Below, piece after piece: positions 10,827 through 20,785 of a DNA stretch of 64,000 nucleotides. Each line of letters starts with the position of its first letter. Positions within the stretch are counted from its first letter, which is position 1. The position numbers were made by a program, and so were the translations under genes. The stretch is from Ligustrum vulgare (taxonomy: Eukaryota; Streptophyta; Magnoliopsida; Lamiales; Oleaceae), in assembly GCA_963555705.1 (NCBI GenBank), contig OY743177.1, positions 1,054,001 to 1,118,000 on the forward strand, given 5' to 3'. Below the pieces are notes generated by a model. That model ran no database searches. It was given only the letters and a program-made list of their open reading frames with translations, and had not been told where the DNA came from.

Positions 10827-11027
10827 TCAAAGGCGTCGGTTGTAAAGCGGAAAATGCGTCGGTTGTACAAGAGACACCTATAGTAGCGACGCCGAAACTG
10901 TATACTTAAGGCGTCGGTTGTAAACCGACGCCTTAAGTCAATAAAAGGCGTCGGTTGTTATAACCAACCGACGCCTTTTATATGACTAAAGGTGTCGGTT
11001 TTCGACAACAACCGACGCCTTTTAGTA
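10827..11027. repeat. Left subterminal repeat array of the CACTA element
   Basis: Five or more copies of GGCGTCGGTTGT in both orientations. Several form perfect hairpins, such as the TTAAGGCGTCGG arms around 10907-10938 and AAAAGGCGTCGG around 10944-10980. Subterminal repeats of CACTA elements bind the accessory transposase. Confidence 0.88.
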
Positions 11028-11241
11028 AGAATTTTTTTTTTAATTATTCGTTTATTTATATTTCCATTATAGATACACTATATAACAATCACATACACCA
11101 ACTAATTATCTTCAACAAATAAATAATCGAGGAATGCAAAACAAAACTTAATAACTCAATAAACGGAATTTCGAAATAATTAATTTTGTATTCACAATAT
11201 TGTTAAAAAATTTGTACATGTTAACAAAAAATGAGCCAAAT

Positions 11242-11527
11242 TTACATACACTCTTCGACGAAATATTTGGCCCATAAACTCCGAACCTCGTCAATTTCCT
11301 CTGTTGGATAAAATTCTTGAAATGCCTAAAAATAATTAATAAGAATTAATATTTATTATGACAATTACATAAATCATAATTACACAACTATCATCAATAA
11401 CTTATACCTCGTGTAGAGAAGTAAGTTGAAAATGGACTGTGACTATCTCGAACATGTTTCTCATAATATAATAGCCACACTCATCTCCTCCAGGTTGCCT
11501 CGTAATGACCAAAATGCTCGAAAGGCC
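11242..11527 (-). pseudogene. Captured Ulp1-like (C48) cysteine-protease fragment, two exons
   Basis: On the minus strand an exon at 11527-11408 encodes the catalytic-Cys region with QPGGDECGYYIMRNM, the Gln...Asp-Glu-Cys-Gly pattern of Ulp1/SENP peptidases, which remove SUMO. A GT donor (11407) and an AG acceptor (about 11326) bound an intron of about 82 bp. The last exon (11325-11242) encodes a short tail with EIDEVRSLW and a stop. The catalytic His and Asp are not found upstream, although minus-strand ORF pieces continue to about 12515. CACTA and MULE elements in plants often carry C48 genes. This one is probably a non-functional capture. Confidence 0.72.
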
Positions 11528-12527
11528 CTAAAGTTTCAATAAATATGAATAAGCTATAAAAATAATAATAAAACTCAAAATTGTTACATAAATTTTGCCA
11601 GAGTCTCCCCTATAAATTGAACGTAACCAATATGTATAGATACCTATATATTATTGAAAACTATCCTAACAATTATCATAATCCTATATATGTATAAAAT
11701 GCATCAAATCTCCCCCTACTCTTTGTTGATCTTTGAATCATTTGCATTTCATCTACAACTCCGTAGAGGAACTCTAATTCCATTTCATCATCCCCAGTTC
11801 CCACTAGAATCTGATAGAAGGAGGTAACTACTAGTGTTGGTCAATAAATATATGAAATTTATTAACACTGCATCTCAAAGTTTAAACTGTAGACTTTTTC
11901 AAAACAGGAAATATGTAATTGAACTTCCTTGAGAACTTGAGGATATTCAAGCCATATAACTCAAACTATACCACCCAATGTAGACCAAGTATACAAGTAC
12001 AAGGAAACTACTCAAACAAAATACGATCTGAAAATGTAAGGAAAAAGTAGCTTAGCAATGTCCAATCATGAAGCGGACGATGATCCCCTTCTCCTTTTCT
12101 AATCTGAGAAGCTGTTCCCCTGATCAAATCACACAAATAGATCATTATATTTCATGCATAAGAAGTATCTACTTCATTGGAGACCTATACTTAAACAAAG
12201 AACATGGTATCACCTTGAGGCATCCAAGTCCCTCTAACGGAATCCCATCTCTTCCTACTACTAAAAGCTGTATTAAGGTAGTTTTGAGGAAAGTGGTATT
12301 ATCAGCTTAATGAGTGTATCCAAATTCGACAAATCCTGCAACCTATAATTAGGCTCAAAATAATACAGCAAATGAGACCCATTATAAGTTGAGTAATGAA
12401 AGAAAAAACTCAGGAGGCTCAGGTTTTGCTCCAAGGTTGCTGAGTTTAGCATGGGCTTCGGGATCATCTTTAAAAAATGCATCTTGATCTTCAGCATGTC
12501 AGCGTACTCCTGCAATACATAAAGTCA

Positions 12528-13404
12528 TTAACATGGGAAATTCTTATACTTCCCTGGCTAAGCTTATAATTTAATGAGCCCTAAAATATTCATCTTACAA
12601 TTCAATGACCCCTAAAACATTTATCTAATAATTAATTAGCCTCAAAACATTGTTTATACAATTATAGATTATAAATATAGAAGAAGCATAAATATATTAA
12701 TCACAATATTAAACTCAAGTATCCAAAAAAGCAAGAAAGATAACAAGTTATATATTCAGATGCCATTGAAACAAGTAAACAAGAGTGACATCAAACTCAT
12801 TAGATAATCAGTTCACTATAATAAGCTATAAAAAGAAAAAGAAAAGTTCGACATCGAGGACATCAAATAAAGAATCTAACTTCAACGACTAAAAAAATTT
12901 CATTGTACCTATAGAGTGGTTGTGAGACTTTTGACTTTGAGAGTAATGAATTTGTCTATAAGGCGGTTACTGTAAACCCAGTAACCACCGGCCCTGTTCA
13001 AAGAAGTAAATGAAAGAGTAAATCTGAAGTTATTGGAAAGTTTACTTTGCCAAATTCGCAAAACATACAAATAATTTAAAATTTGAAGTGGTGGACCTTG
13101 TGGGGTGGGTGGTGGTGGCTAGCTGGGTACGGTGGGGATGGTGTTGGTGGCGCGCTGGTGCTTGTGGCACGCTGGGCTGGGGTGGCTCGCAGGAGGTGGT
13201 GGCGCGCCTGGCTGGTGGCGCGCAGGGGCTGTGGCGGTCGAGTTTGGAGTTGCTATGAAGGTGGTTGCCGGTCAGATTTGTGGTGTGTGTTGGGGAGTTC
13301 GCCGGATGGTGGAGCGCGGCGACGTGAGAATAGAGCTAGGGTGAGCAGCCGATTTGGGGAAAGAGAGTGTCTGAAAAATTGATTGAAGCGTGGAATATAA
13401 TGCG
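12528..13404. other. CACTA interior, no recognised gene; GC-rich block
   Basis: 12528-13080 is AT-rich with nothing recognised. About 13085-13350 switches sharply to G-rich plus-strand sequence (repeats of GGTGG and GCGCGC), giving Gly/Trp/Arg-rich frames that look compositional. It may be a captured 5' gene region of the minus-strand C48 fragment. Confidence 0.5.
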
Positions 13405-13650
13405 AAGTATGGGCGTCGGTTCTTACATAAGAACCGCGCCTTTTATCAAAAAGCGTCGGTTCCTTCAAAGAATCGGCGCCTATAACTGAAGTAAAGGCGT
13501 CGGTTCTTATGTAAGAACCGACACCCATACTTGGGCCATTCAATTGGCGTCGGTTGTCAGAAAACAACCGACGCCTTTGGTAAAAACTTATTTACAAATT
13601 TGCCACCACATTTTTTACAGGCGTCGTTTTCTTTGAAAAATGACGCTAAT
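13405..13650. repeat. Right subterminal repeat array of the CACTA element
   Basis: Inverted copies of GGCGTCGGTT with variants ending CTTACATAAG or GTCAGAAAAC, each forming a stem. They face those at the left end. Confidence 0.85.
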
Positions 13651-14653
13651 TTGTTATTTTTTTTGGATTTTTTGTACTAGTGTCGGATTATGGAAATAAC
13701 TCAATATACCGTGAATTGGTGATCAAGCATTAAGAACAATAATAAATCAATACATGCAATAAAACATTAAAACACAAAATTTGGAATTAAAATAATATGA
13801 CTAGACTACATCATTCATCCCAACAATTAATTTAGTTACACATCATTAATAAAAAACAAGAACAATAAAAATTAACGTTCATTAAAAATAATATAAAGAA
13901 TGAAAATCTTGCACCAAGTTTTGATTCTTCAATTATCTTCAATTCACGCCCCCTTTGCGATGCTTGATTCTCCAAGAATTTGATGTTGAATTCTCTGTTG
14001 TGGCTCATTCTATGGAGAGGCAAAGGTCCAGATTTCGTGTCTCATGTGTTGTATATATAGGTTTTGACGAAACCTAGGTCAAGAAAGAGAAAATTCTTTT
14101 GAAAATTGCGAGAAAAAGCCCACAGCCGGCCCAGTTGGATAAGCACGCGATTGCATAGGTAAAACCCTAGCGATCGCGTGGAATACATTAAAACTCTCGG
14201 GGTTAAGATTTCGCATCTTCTCGCGATCGCGTGGTATGCATCCAGCGATCGCGACTTCCATCCTTTTTTCAGCTGTGTAAGTTGGTCCCTGACTTTTAAT
14301 TGCACCTTCAATCCTCAACTTTCAATTGTTGCAATTTAGTCCCCAAACTTTATCTTCTTCTCGATTTGCCCATTTGAGCTCTCAAATCCTTCAATTCGTT
14401 CCTCCAACCTTTGATTTCTTATCTTTGGCACCATATAGGTTTCCCGGTTGATATTATCACTCCCCATCTGCTCAAGTAAGCTCCAATTAACATCCAATTG
14501 TGTCATTTTTCCATTAATTTCTTCATTCTTTGCCTTTTGGGATATTTTCTACAAAGTAAACAAATAAACATAAATTAAATAGCATATGTCCTAAAACGAC
14601 AATAATTTCTTCTAATTTAGACATACATATAAGCGTATAAAATACATTTATCA

Positions 14654-15650
14654 AATACCCCCAAACTAGAACTATTGTTCGTCCTCGAACAATGTAAACT
14701 AAACTAACAAATTAAAATAACCACATGCAATTGTTTTTGTTGTGTTAACATGTTTACCAAATGCCTCAATAGTCCAAATCAATTCAAGCTTTAAGCAAGA
14801 GTTATGAACAACAATGCAATATACTTTCTAGTTATATCATGCCAGATTTTCAAGTGTATGTGTGAATAGCCAACGTCAAACTCATACTTATGCAAAAGAT
14901 ATACTAAACACTGTGTGGCTCATTATGCATAATCAAGCCCGAATCCCCTGTGGTCAATTTATGTATTCTAATGAAATTCCTTTCAACGCTCATGGGTAAT
15001 CACCACTTTCTGCTTTTCTCTCACATCCAGGGTTTTTTATCTATGTGGGTTCTAAAACTATTCTTTGCTTTTTCCACACAAGGTAGTCAGAATCAGAAAT
15101 ATGCGTGCACAACAAATCAAAAGAAAGCAGTCCCCAATTCTACAACCTTAACCACCATAGCTTAGTCAACTAAGCTTATACCATGCATTTATATTGTTTT
15201 TTTTTCTTTCTTTTGATGGACGACTTTTTCTTTTAATTGTCCTTGCCTTTTACCATCTTTGTGTAGAACTTTTCATACTTGCTTTCTATATGACCACTGT
15301 TGCGGGCTTTCGGGTCGGCAACTCCCAAACCAGTTGGCTTTAGGGTACCAGGTTCAAAGAATCCCTAAGACGTACTTGCCCGAGTTATAAAGGCTTAAAT
15401 AGAAAAGTTAAAGATGTTTTAATATCTTATGTGTAAGTCCACTCTCCGTACTTGCTTTCTAATTGATCCCTGTAGCAAGCTTTAGGTCGATGACTCCCAA
15501 GCCAGTTGGATTTAGGGCACTAGGTTTGAAAGATTCCTCGGACTTACTTACTCGAGTAAAAAGGCATTTGAAGAGCAGAATAAGACCTTCAGCATTTTTC
15601 TGTTTTTATGCTGGAAATGGTTTATACCCATTGACCAAACTGCAATGACT
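14654..15650 (-). other. 3' internal remnant of the right Athila-like copy, with PPT and stem-loop
   Basis: On the minus strand the sequence ends TAGTTTGGGGGTATT against the LTR start at 14653. It is preceded by an 8-bp stem-loop, ATTGTTCG-AGGA-CGAACAAT (14674-14693). The rest matches the terminal spacer of the element at 16194 (about 22320-23320). It stops at about 15650, where integrase sequence begins. No coding capacity. Confidence 0.8.
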
Positions 15651-16193
15651 AAAGCTAACACTTCCAAATTCATTTGGAAAAACATAATCTGCAGATTTGG
15701 TATTCCTCACTCCCTTTTCACGGATAATGCAAAGCAATTCAAGAACAAGAAAATTGATGAGCTATGCGAAGAAATTGGCATTTGCAAGTTATTCTCCTCA
15801 CCACACCACCCCCAAGTGAATGGGCAGGTCGAAGCAGTGAACTACACTATAAAGAACACACCGAAGGGGAAGTTGGAGTAAAAAAAGGGCGCATGGGTAG
15901 ATGAACTTTCCCAAGTTTTATGGGCACTTCAGACAACACCTCATACGGCCACAGGAGAAACTCCCTTCTCTTTGTCTTATAGAGTTGAGGCAGTATGCCC
16001 AGTCAAAATCGAAGTCCCGTCAGCCCGGTTAATCCATTTTGTCGAGTAGGAAAATGATTGAGTGCAACGGACTGGGCTTGACTTCCTATGGGAAAAAAGG
16101 AACGACTCTCAGAGGGTGCGGACTCGCTATCAAGAAAAGATGACTCGATATTATAACAAGAAAGTGAAGAGGAGGTCATTCAAAGTGGGGGAC
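15651..16193 (+). pseudogene. Tat-type integrase, core fragment (5' part)
   Basis: Ty3/gypsy integrase core from a plus-strand Tat-type element. It shows SKFIWKNIICRFGIPH, the second catalytic Asp in FTDNAKQF, and the catalytic Glu in NGQVEAVN (about 15830), followed by the spacer and the start of the C-terminal GPY/F module. In-frame stops occur at about 15880 and 16048. The first catalytic Asp and everything upstream (gag, protease, RT, RNase H) are missing at the joint with the Athila-like remnant. It is interrupted at VGD by the element at 16194-24826 and resumes at 24827. Confidence 0.85.
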
Positions 16194-17693
16194 TGATAAG
16201 TGTATTTTATACACTTATTTGTATGTCTTAATTAGGATTAATTATTGTCGTTTGGGAATATTTGCTATTTAATTTATATTTATTTGTTTACCTTTCAGAA
16301 AATGTCCCAATTGAAGAAGAATGAAGCAATTAATGGAAAAATGACACGATTGGATGTTAATTGGAGCTAAATTGGATAAGTGAGGAGTTTGTGACAACAA
16401 CCGGGAAACATGCTTGGTGCCAAATTGACTAAATTAGAGGTTGGAGGACCTAATTGAAGGAATTAAGAGCTTAAATGGGCAAATCAAGAAGAAGATAAAG
16501 TTAAGGGACTAAATCGCAACAATTGAGAGTTGAGGACTGAAGGTGCAATTAAAAGTCAGGGACTAACTTGCACAGCCGGAAGAATGATGAAGTCGCGATC
16601 GCTGGTCATACACCAAGCGATCGCGAGAAGACGCAAAATTGTAACCCGAGAGTTTTAGGGTCAAGCACGCGATCGCTAGGGTTGAAGCCACGCGATCGCG
16701 TGGCTTTCTGGCTGGGCCGACTGTGGGCTTTTTCTCGCGATTTTTATCAGACTTTTCTTGTTTTGACCTAGGTTTTATCCAAAACCTATATATACAACAT
16801 AAGAGGCACGAGATCTAGACCTTTGCCTCTCCAAAGAACGAGCCACAACAGAGATTTTACATCATATTTTGGGGAATTGAGCATCGCAAAGGGGCGTGAA
16901 TTGAAGATAATTGAAGAATTGAGACTTGGTGCATGCTTTCCTTTCTTCCTATTGTTTTCAATGAACGTTTTAGTTTATTGTTTATGCTTTTTAATCATGA
17001 TGTGTAACTAAATATAACGTTGGGATGAACGATGTAGCCTAGTTAATTATTTTAATTCTAAATTCCTTTGTTTTAGTAATTCGTTGCATGTATTGATTTA
17101 TTATTGTTCTTAACGCTTGAATTGCTTGATCACCAGTTCATGATATATTGAGTTATTTTCATAATCCGAGAGGTGAGTTAATAATTTAGAACGTGGTAAT
17201 AAATCCGGTAATTGAACGAGAGATAGAGATATACTCGCGTTATTATTGCAGTCGTGTGTGAATTCTTGTGTGTTATGCATCTAGATAAGGAATATTCGGA
17301 CCCTCTGTAGAGATACATGGTTGACTTATGTAGGTAGAATTGATTTAAACTCGAGAGAGGAATTTCAATATACATTAGTGAATTCGACCGAAGGCATATT
17401 TAGAAAACAAAATCTGGAATTGAAATTGATTTAATTGGCTAGGTGAAATCGTGAATCCCAACCTCTTTACAATCGTTTTTAAAAGCAAAACAAATTTCAT
17501 AATTAAATTCTTGAATTCATCTTCTTAGTTTTAATTTAAAACATAAAGTTCATTTGTCTGTTCAAATAAAGTATAGAACTAAAATATTTCGGTAGTTAAT
17601 AGCAGTCCTCGTGGGAACGATAATCCGGACTCTAAGGTCCACTTTATTACTTGATTGCGATATCGTACACTTGCGATCTCAAATTGCACAACA
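16194..17693 (+). repeat. 5' LTR (1500 bp) of the gag-pro element
   Basis: TGATAAGTG...CACAACA. Four GCGATCGC palindromes at 16595, 16617, 16669 and 16692 lie about 90 bp upstream of a TATATATA box (16787-16794). Perfect 18-bp palindrome around 16687-16704. The U3 half is nearly identical to the 3' LTR; the R/U5 half is not. Confidence 0.93.
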
Positions 17694-17699
17694 AGTTTT

Positions 17700-17717
17700 T
17701 GGCGCCGTTGCCGGGGA
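17700..17717 (+). other. Primer-binding site, Asp-tRNA type
   Basis: TGGCGCCGTTGCCGGGGA, six bases after the LTR end. It is the PBS usual for Athila-lineage elements. Confidence 0.9.
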
Positions 17718-17833
17718 CTGTTAATTAATATCGATACCCATTAGTTCTTATTCTACTTTGAACTTTATTTTGCTTATTTTTATTTTTATCTTTATTTTCA
17801 GTTTTTGTTTTCAATTTTTGTTTTATTTAATTT

Positions 17834-20344
17834 ATGTTAAGAAGGACTAAGTCGTTTGATTTGCTTCCTTTTGATACAGAAATTGAACGCACCTTTCGAC
17901 AGAGGCGTAGACAACAGTTGGAAGCGAATCAACAAAAAGACTTAGCCATGGCAGATGACATAATTCAGAATAATCAGGGAAATCAACAAAATCTGCCAGC
18001 AGCTGTGAATGGACAGCAACAAAATCATGGAAGGCGCGTTTTGCGAGATTACATGGTTCCTCCTGTGGGGAACATTGGAACCTGCATTGTACCTCCTGAA
18101 ATCCGAGCCAATAATTTTGAGATCAAGACTTCTTTGATATCCTTGATCCAAAATTCGTGTGTTTTTCATGGACTGCCATCTGAGGATCCTCATGTGCACC
18201 TTAGGACATTTTTGGAACTATGTGACATGCAACGCATGAATGGAGTCTCAGAGGATGCCGTGAAATTAAAGCTATTCTCATTTTCTTTGGCGGACAAAGC
18301 AAAAGCCTGGTTTTATTCTTTGCCCCTACATACAATCACCACTTTCGAAATCATGAGTCAGAAATTTTTAGATAAGTTTTTCCCACCTGGCCGCATGTCA
18401 AAGCTAAGGCGTGAGATTTTATCATTCAGTCAACAGCCTGGGGAATCAATTTTTGAGGCTTGGGAAAGGTTCAACGAGCTCATCAGACAGTGTCCTACAC
18501 ATGGAATCGCTGATTGGATACTAGTTCAGACATTCTACAATGGGCTGACAAATGAAAACAAGAGGTACGCCGACTCAGCAGCTGGAGGATCAGTAATGGA
18601 TATGACATATGAAGAAGCATCTGAGATCTTTGAGAAGATGGCTACGAACAGTTATCAGTGGTATTCGGATAGAGCTACACCTAAGTCTGGGGGAGTAATT
18701 GCTGTTAATGAGATTACATCATTAAATGCTAAATTGGATGCATTGACGAAGAAAATTGACAGAATGGGTGTGCAGACAGTCAACTCAGTTCAAACAGCGC
18801 TATGTGATTTTTGTTTTGAAAATCACACTGTAAATTTCTGTCCCATGCAACAGAGTCAATCAAATCCAGAACAAGTCAACTTCATGGGCAACAGGCAACA
18901 GGGTGGTCCTTATTCACAACCCTACAACCCAGAATGGAAGAACCACCCCAACTTCTCCTGGTCTAAAAATCAAAATGTTCAGCATCCACCTGGATTTCAG
19001 CAACAGCAACAGCCACAGCAACAGCAACAATCTCAGAAAAACATATCCGAGAACATAGAAGAGTTAATTCAGCTGGTCAAGAGTCAGAATGGTGAGATTA
19101 TGAATCAAGCTGTTGAAATAAAGAATTTGAAGAGACAAATGGGAGAGCTGGCAGCAAGCAGTTCAACAAGACAGCCTGGACAGTTACCAAGCAAAACTGA
19201 AATGAACCCTCGTGAGCATGTTAATGCAATATCAACGAGGAGCGAGGTTCAGCTATCTGAAGTAACTGTAGGGGAATATGAAAAGCAAAAGGGCAAAAAT
19301 GAAGATGTGGTGGAAGAACAGGAAAGCGAGAAAGAACAGAGATCGACTCCTGAAGTTCATGAAAAAGTCGAAGAAGAAGTTCGAGTTCGACCACCAGTCA
19401 AAGCTTATGTGCCCCCAGTTCCTTATCCACAACGATTGATAAAGCATAAGTTGGAGCAGCAGTTTGGAAAATTTTTGGAAATATTCAAGAAACTGCACAT
19501 TAATATTCCTTTTGCTGAAGCATTGGCCCAAATGCCCCTCTACTTAAAGTTTATGAAGGAGATGCTGTCAAATAAAAGGAAGTTGGTTGATTTTGAGACA
19601 GTAGCACTGAGTGAGGAGTGCAGCGCCATACTTCAAAAGAAATTACCACAAAAATTGACCGATCCAGGGAGTTTCTCTATCCCTTGCACTATTGGTAATT
19701 TCACTTTTGATAATGTATTATGTGATCTAGGGGCCAGTGTTAACCTAATGCCTTTGTCTGTATACAGAAAACTTGGTTTGGGAGAGCCTAAACCAACAAA
19801 TATCACACTAAAGCTTGCTAACAGGTCTATACAGTATCCATATGGGATAGTGGAGAACGTGATTGTGAAAGTGGACAAGTTCTTCTTTCCAGTTGACTTT
19901 GTGATCCTTGATATGGAGGAGGACTCTCAGATGCCCCTGATATTTGGAAGACCATTTCTTGCTACAGGGCGAGCTCTCATAGACATCGAAAAAGGGGAAA
20001 TCATTTTTCGAGTCGAGCATGAACAAGTCAGTTTCAGCATCAAGCCAAGACAGGATCTCGAATATCTAAAGGAAAGTTGCTTCAAAGTGGAAGGAGTAAT
20101 TCAGAAACCAGAAGAAAATGAGAAGCAAGGGATTAAGTTCGAGGAGGATCTAAGCGCAAAACATGAGTTTATAAAGGCTAAAGATGGATGGAGGGACAAA
20201 AAGGAAGAAAAGCCTAACATCCCTCAACAATGGGCTAAAAGTGAGGCTTTGGGATTCAAGAGAGTGAGAAAACGAATAGAGATATGCATGGCAGGAAATT
20301 GCAAGCTGTGCAGGGGCTCAAGAGGATCATTCAAACCTCCATGA
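17834..20344 (+). CDS. Athila-like Gag-protease polyprotein
   Basis: An intact 836-residue frame. Residues about 95-270 form the retrotransposon Gag (capsid-like) domain, with FHGLPSEDPH, ADKAKAWFYSL and FFPPGRMSKLRREI. A Cys-His finger CX2CX3HX4C lies at 324-336. A Gln-rich linker (388-400) and a charged, possibly coiled region (405-520) follow. The retropepsin starts at about 610, with active-site CDLGASVNLMP at 630-640 (catalytic Asp631) and IFGRPFLATGRALID at 703-717. After that the protein is charged and ends without RT. Gag would build the cytoplasmic particle that packages element RNA, and protease would cut it. The start is the first ATG, 117 bp after the PBS, with no upstream in-frame ATG. 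All domain hallmarks are present, so it may still be functional. Confidence 0.92.
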   Translation: MLRRTKSFDLLPFDTEIERTFRQRRRQQLEANQQKDLAMADDIIQNNQGNQQNLPAAVNGQQQNHGRRVLRDYMVPPVGNIGTCIVPPEIRANNFEIKTSLISLIQNSCVFHGLPSEDPHVHLRTFLELCDMQRMNGVSEDAVKLKLFSFSLADKAKAWFYSLPLHTITTFEIMSQKFLDKFFPPGRMSKLRREILSFSQQPGESIFEAWERFNELIRQCPTHGIADWILVQTFYNGLTNENKRYADSAAGGSVMDMTYEEASEIFEKMATNSYQWYSDRATPKSGGVIAVNEITSLNAKLDALTKKIDRMGVQTVNSVQTALCDFCFENHTVNFCPMQQSQSNPEQVNFMGNRQQGGPYSQPYNPEWKNHPNFSWSKNQNVQHPPGFQQQQQPQQQQQSQKNISENIEELIQLVKSQNGEIMNQAVEIKNLKRQMGELAASSSTRQPGQLPSKTEMNPREHVNAISTRSEVQLSEVTVGEYEKQKGKNEDVVEEQESEKEQRSTPEVHEKVEEEVRVRPPVKAYVPPVPYPQRLIKHKLEQQFGKFLEIFKKLHINIPFAEALAQMPLYLKFMKEMLSNKRKLVDFETVALSEECSAILQKKLPQKLTDPGSFSIPCTIGNFTFDNVLCDLGASVNLMPLSVYRKLGLGEPKPTNITLKLANRSIQYPYGIVENVIVKVDKFFFPVDFVILDMEEDSQMPLIFGRPFLATGRALIDIEKGEIIFRVEHEQVSFSIKPRQDLEYLKESCFKVEGVIQKPEENEKQGIKFEEDLSAKHEFIKAKDGWRDKKEEKPNIPQQWAKSEALGFKRVRKRIEICMAGNCKLCRGSRGSFKPP

Positions 20345-20684
20345 TAAAGAAGTGCAAAAAGTCGAGCTTTAGACGTAAAACGGAGCGCTTGTTGGGAGGC
20401 AACCCAACCTTTCTTCCCTTTTATTTATCATGCTTTCAGAATTTATTTATTTATTTGCAGAATTTTAGATATATGCATATTTAGGTATGTTTTTGATGTT
20501 GCATGTTTACATTAGGCTAAGTTTTTATCGTCATTCAAAACTCACACACACTAATTTGAATCATGAAGTTAATGTTTGGAAAATCATTGCATCAATCATG
20601 AAGCGATTAGGGGAATAAAAACGACTTTGAAAATCAAAAAAAGAGGAAAAAATTTCATACTGCCGTGAACTGAGCGATCGCGGG

Positions 20685-20785
20685 CCAATAGACTCTAGCG
20701 ATCGCGACTTTGCATTACAAAATCAACAGATTTTTAAAGCTTGAACCAGGCGATCGCTGGCACTCCAGCCAGGCGATCGCGTGGC
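20685..20785 (+). promoter_or_regulatory. GCGATCGC palindrome cluster in the spacer
   Basis: Two pairs of GCGATCGC, with starts about 23-24 bp apart within a pair. This is the same arrangement as in the LTR, but inside the internal region. A TATA-like sequence follows about 60 bp downstream, so it could be a second promoter or a relic of an older LTR. Confidence 0.55.

Larger units (their letters stand above)
10810..13682 (-). mobile_element. CACTA (EnSpm-type) DNA transposon, non-autonomous
   Basis: Terminal inverted repeats CACTAGTACAA / TTGTACTAGTG (11 bp) with a perfect 3-bp TSD TCG at 10807-10809 and 13683-13685. The empty site is seen in the intact LTR of the element at 16194, where the flanks are continuous. 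Both ends carry subterminal arrays around GGCGTCGGTT. At 2.87 kb it is too short for a transposase and I see none. It holds a C48-protease gene fragment and a GC-rich stretch (about 13085-13350) unlike the rest of the element. Strand is given by the captured gene. Confidence 0.95.
10270..14653 (-). repeat. Shared LTR of the tandem Athila-like copies, split by a CACTA element
   Basis: On the minus strand it begins TGATAAATG at 14653 and ends ...AAACA at 10270. Without the CACTA insert and its duplicated TCG it is about 1508 bp, matching the 1500/1506-bp LTRs of the element at 16194. The GCGATCGC palindrome cluster lies at about 14151-14250 and a TATA-like TATATATA at about 14055, both minus-strand. 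The long U5-side part contains the CACTA element. Confidence 0.9.
1..15650 (-). mobile_element. Athila-like LTR retrotransposons in tandem, sharing one LTR
   Basis: This is a minus-strand composite. Reading leftward from 15650 come a 3' internal remnant with polypurine tract, one LTR (10270-14653), a PBS, a broken gag-pro, and a non-coding spacer that runs out of the window at base 1. The LTR therefore serves as 3' LTR of the right copy and 5' LTR of the left copy, the layout expected after unequal recombination between elements. The right copy stops abruptly at about 15650 against an integrase fragment with no TSD, so that edge is a recombination or deletion joint. Two later insertions interrupt it (193-5557 and 10810-13682). 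It is the same family as 16194-24826, judged by LTR, gag-pro and spacer similarity on the opposite strand. The lineage call rests on the Asp-tRNA-type PBS and the gag-pro sequence. Confidence 0.85.

Noticed and set aside
13083..13382. Gly/Trp/Arg-rich ORFs in the GC-rich block
   Set aside because: Several frames are open at once because of base composition. No domain is recognised.
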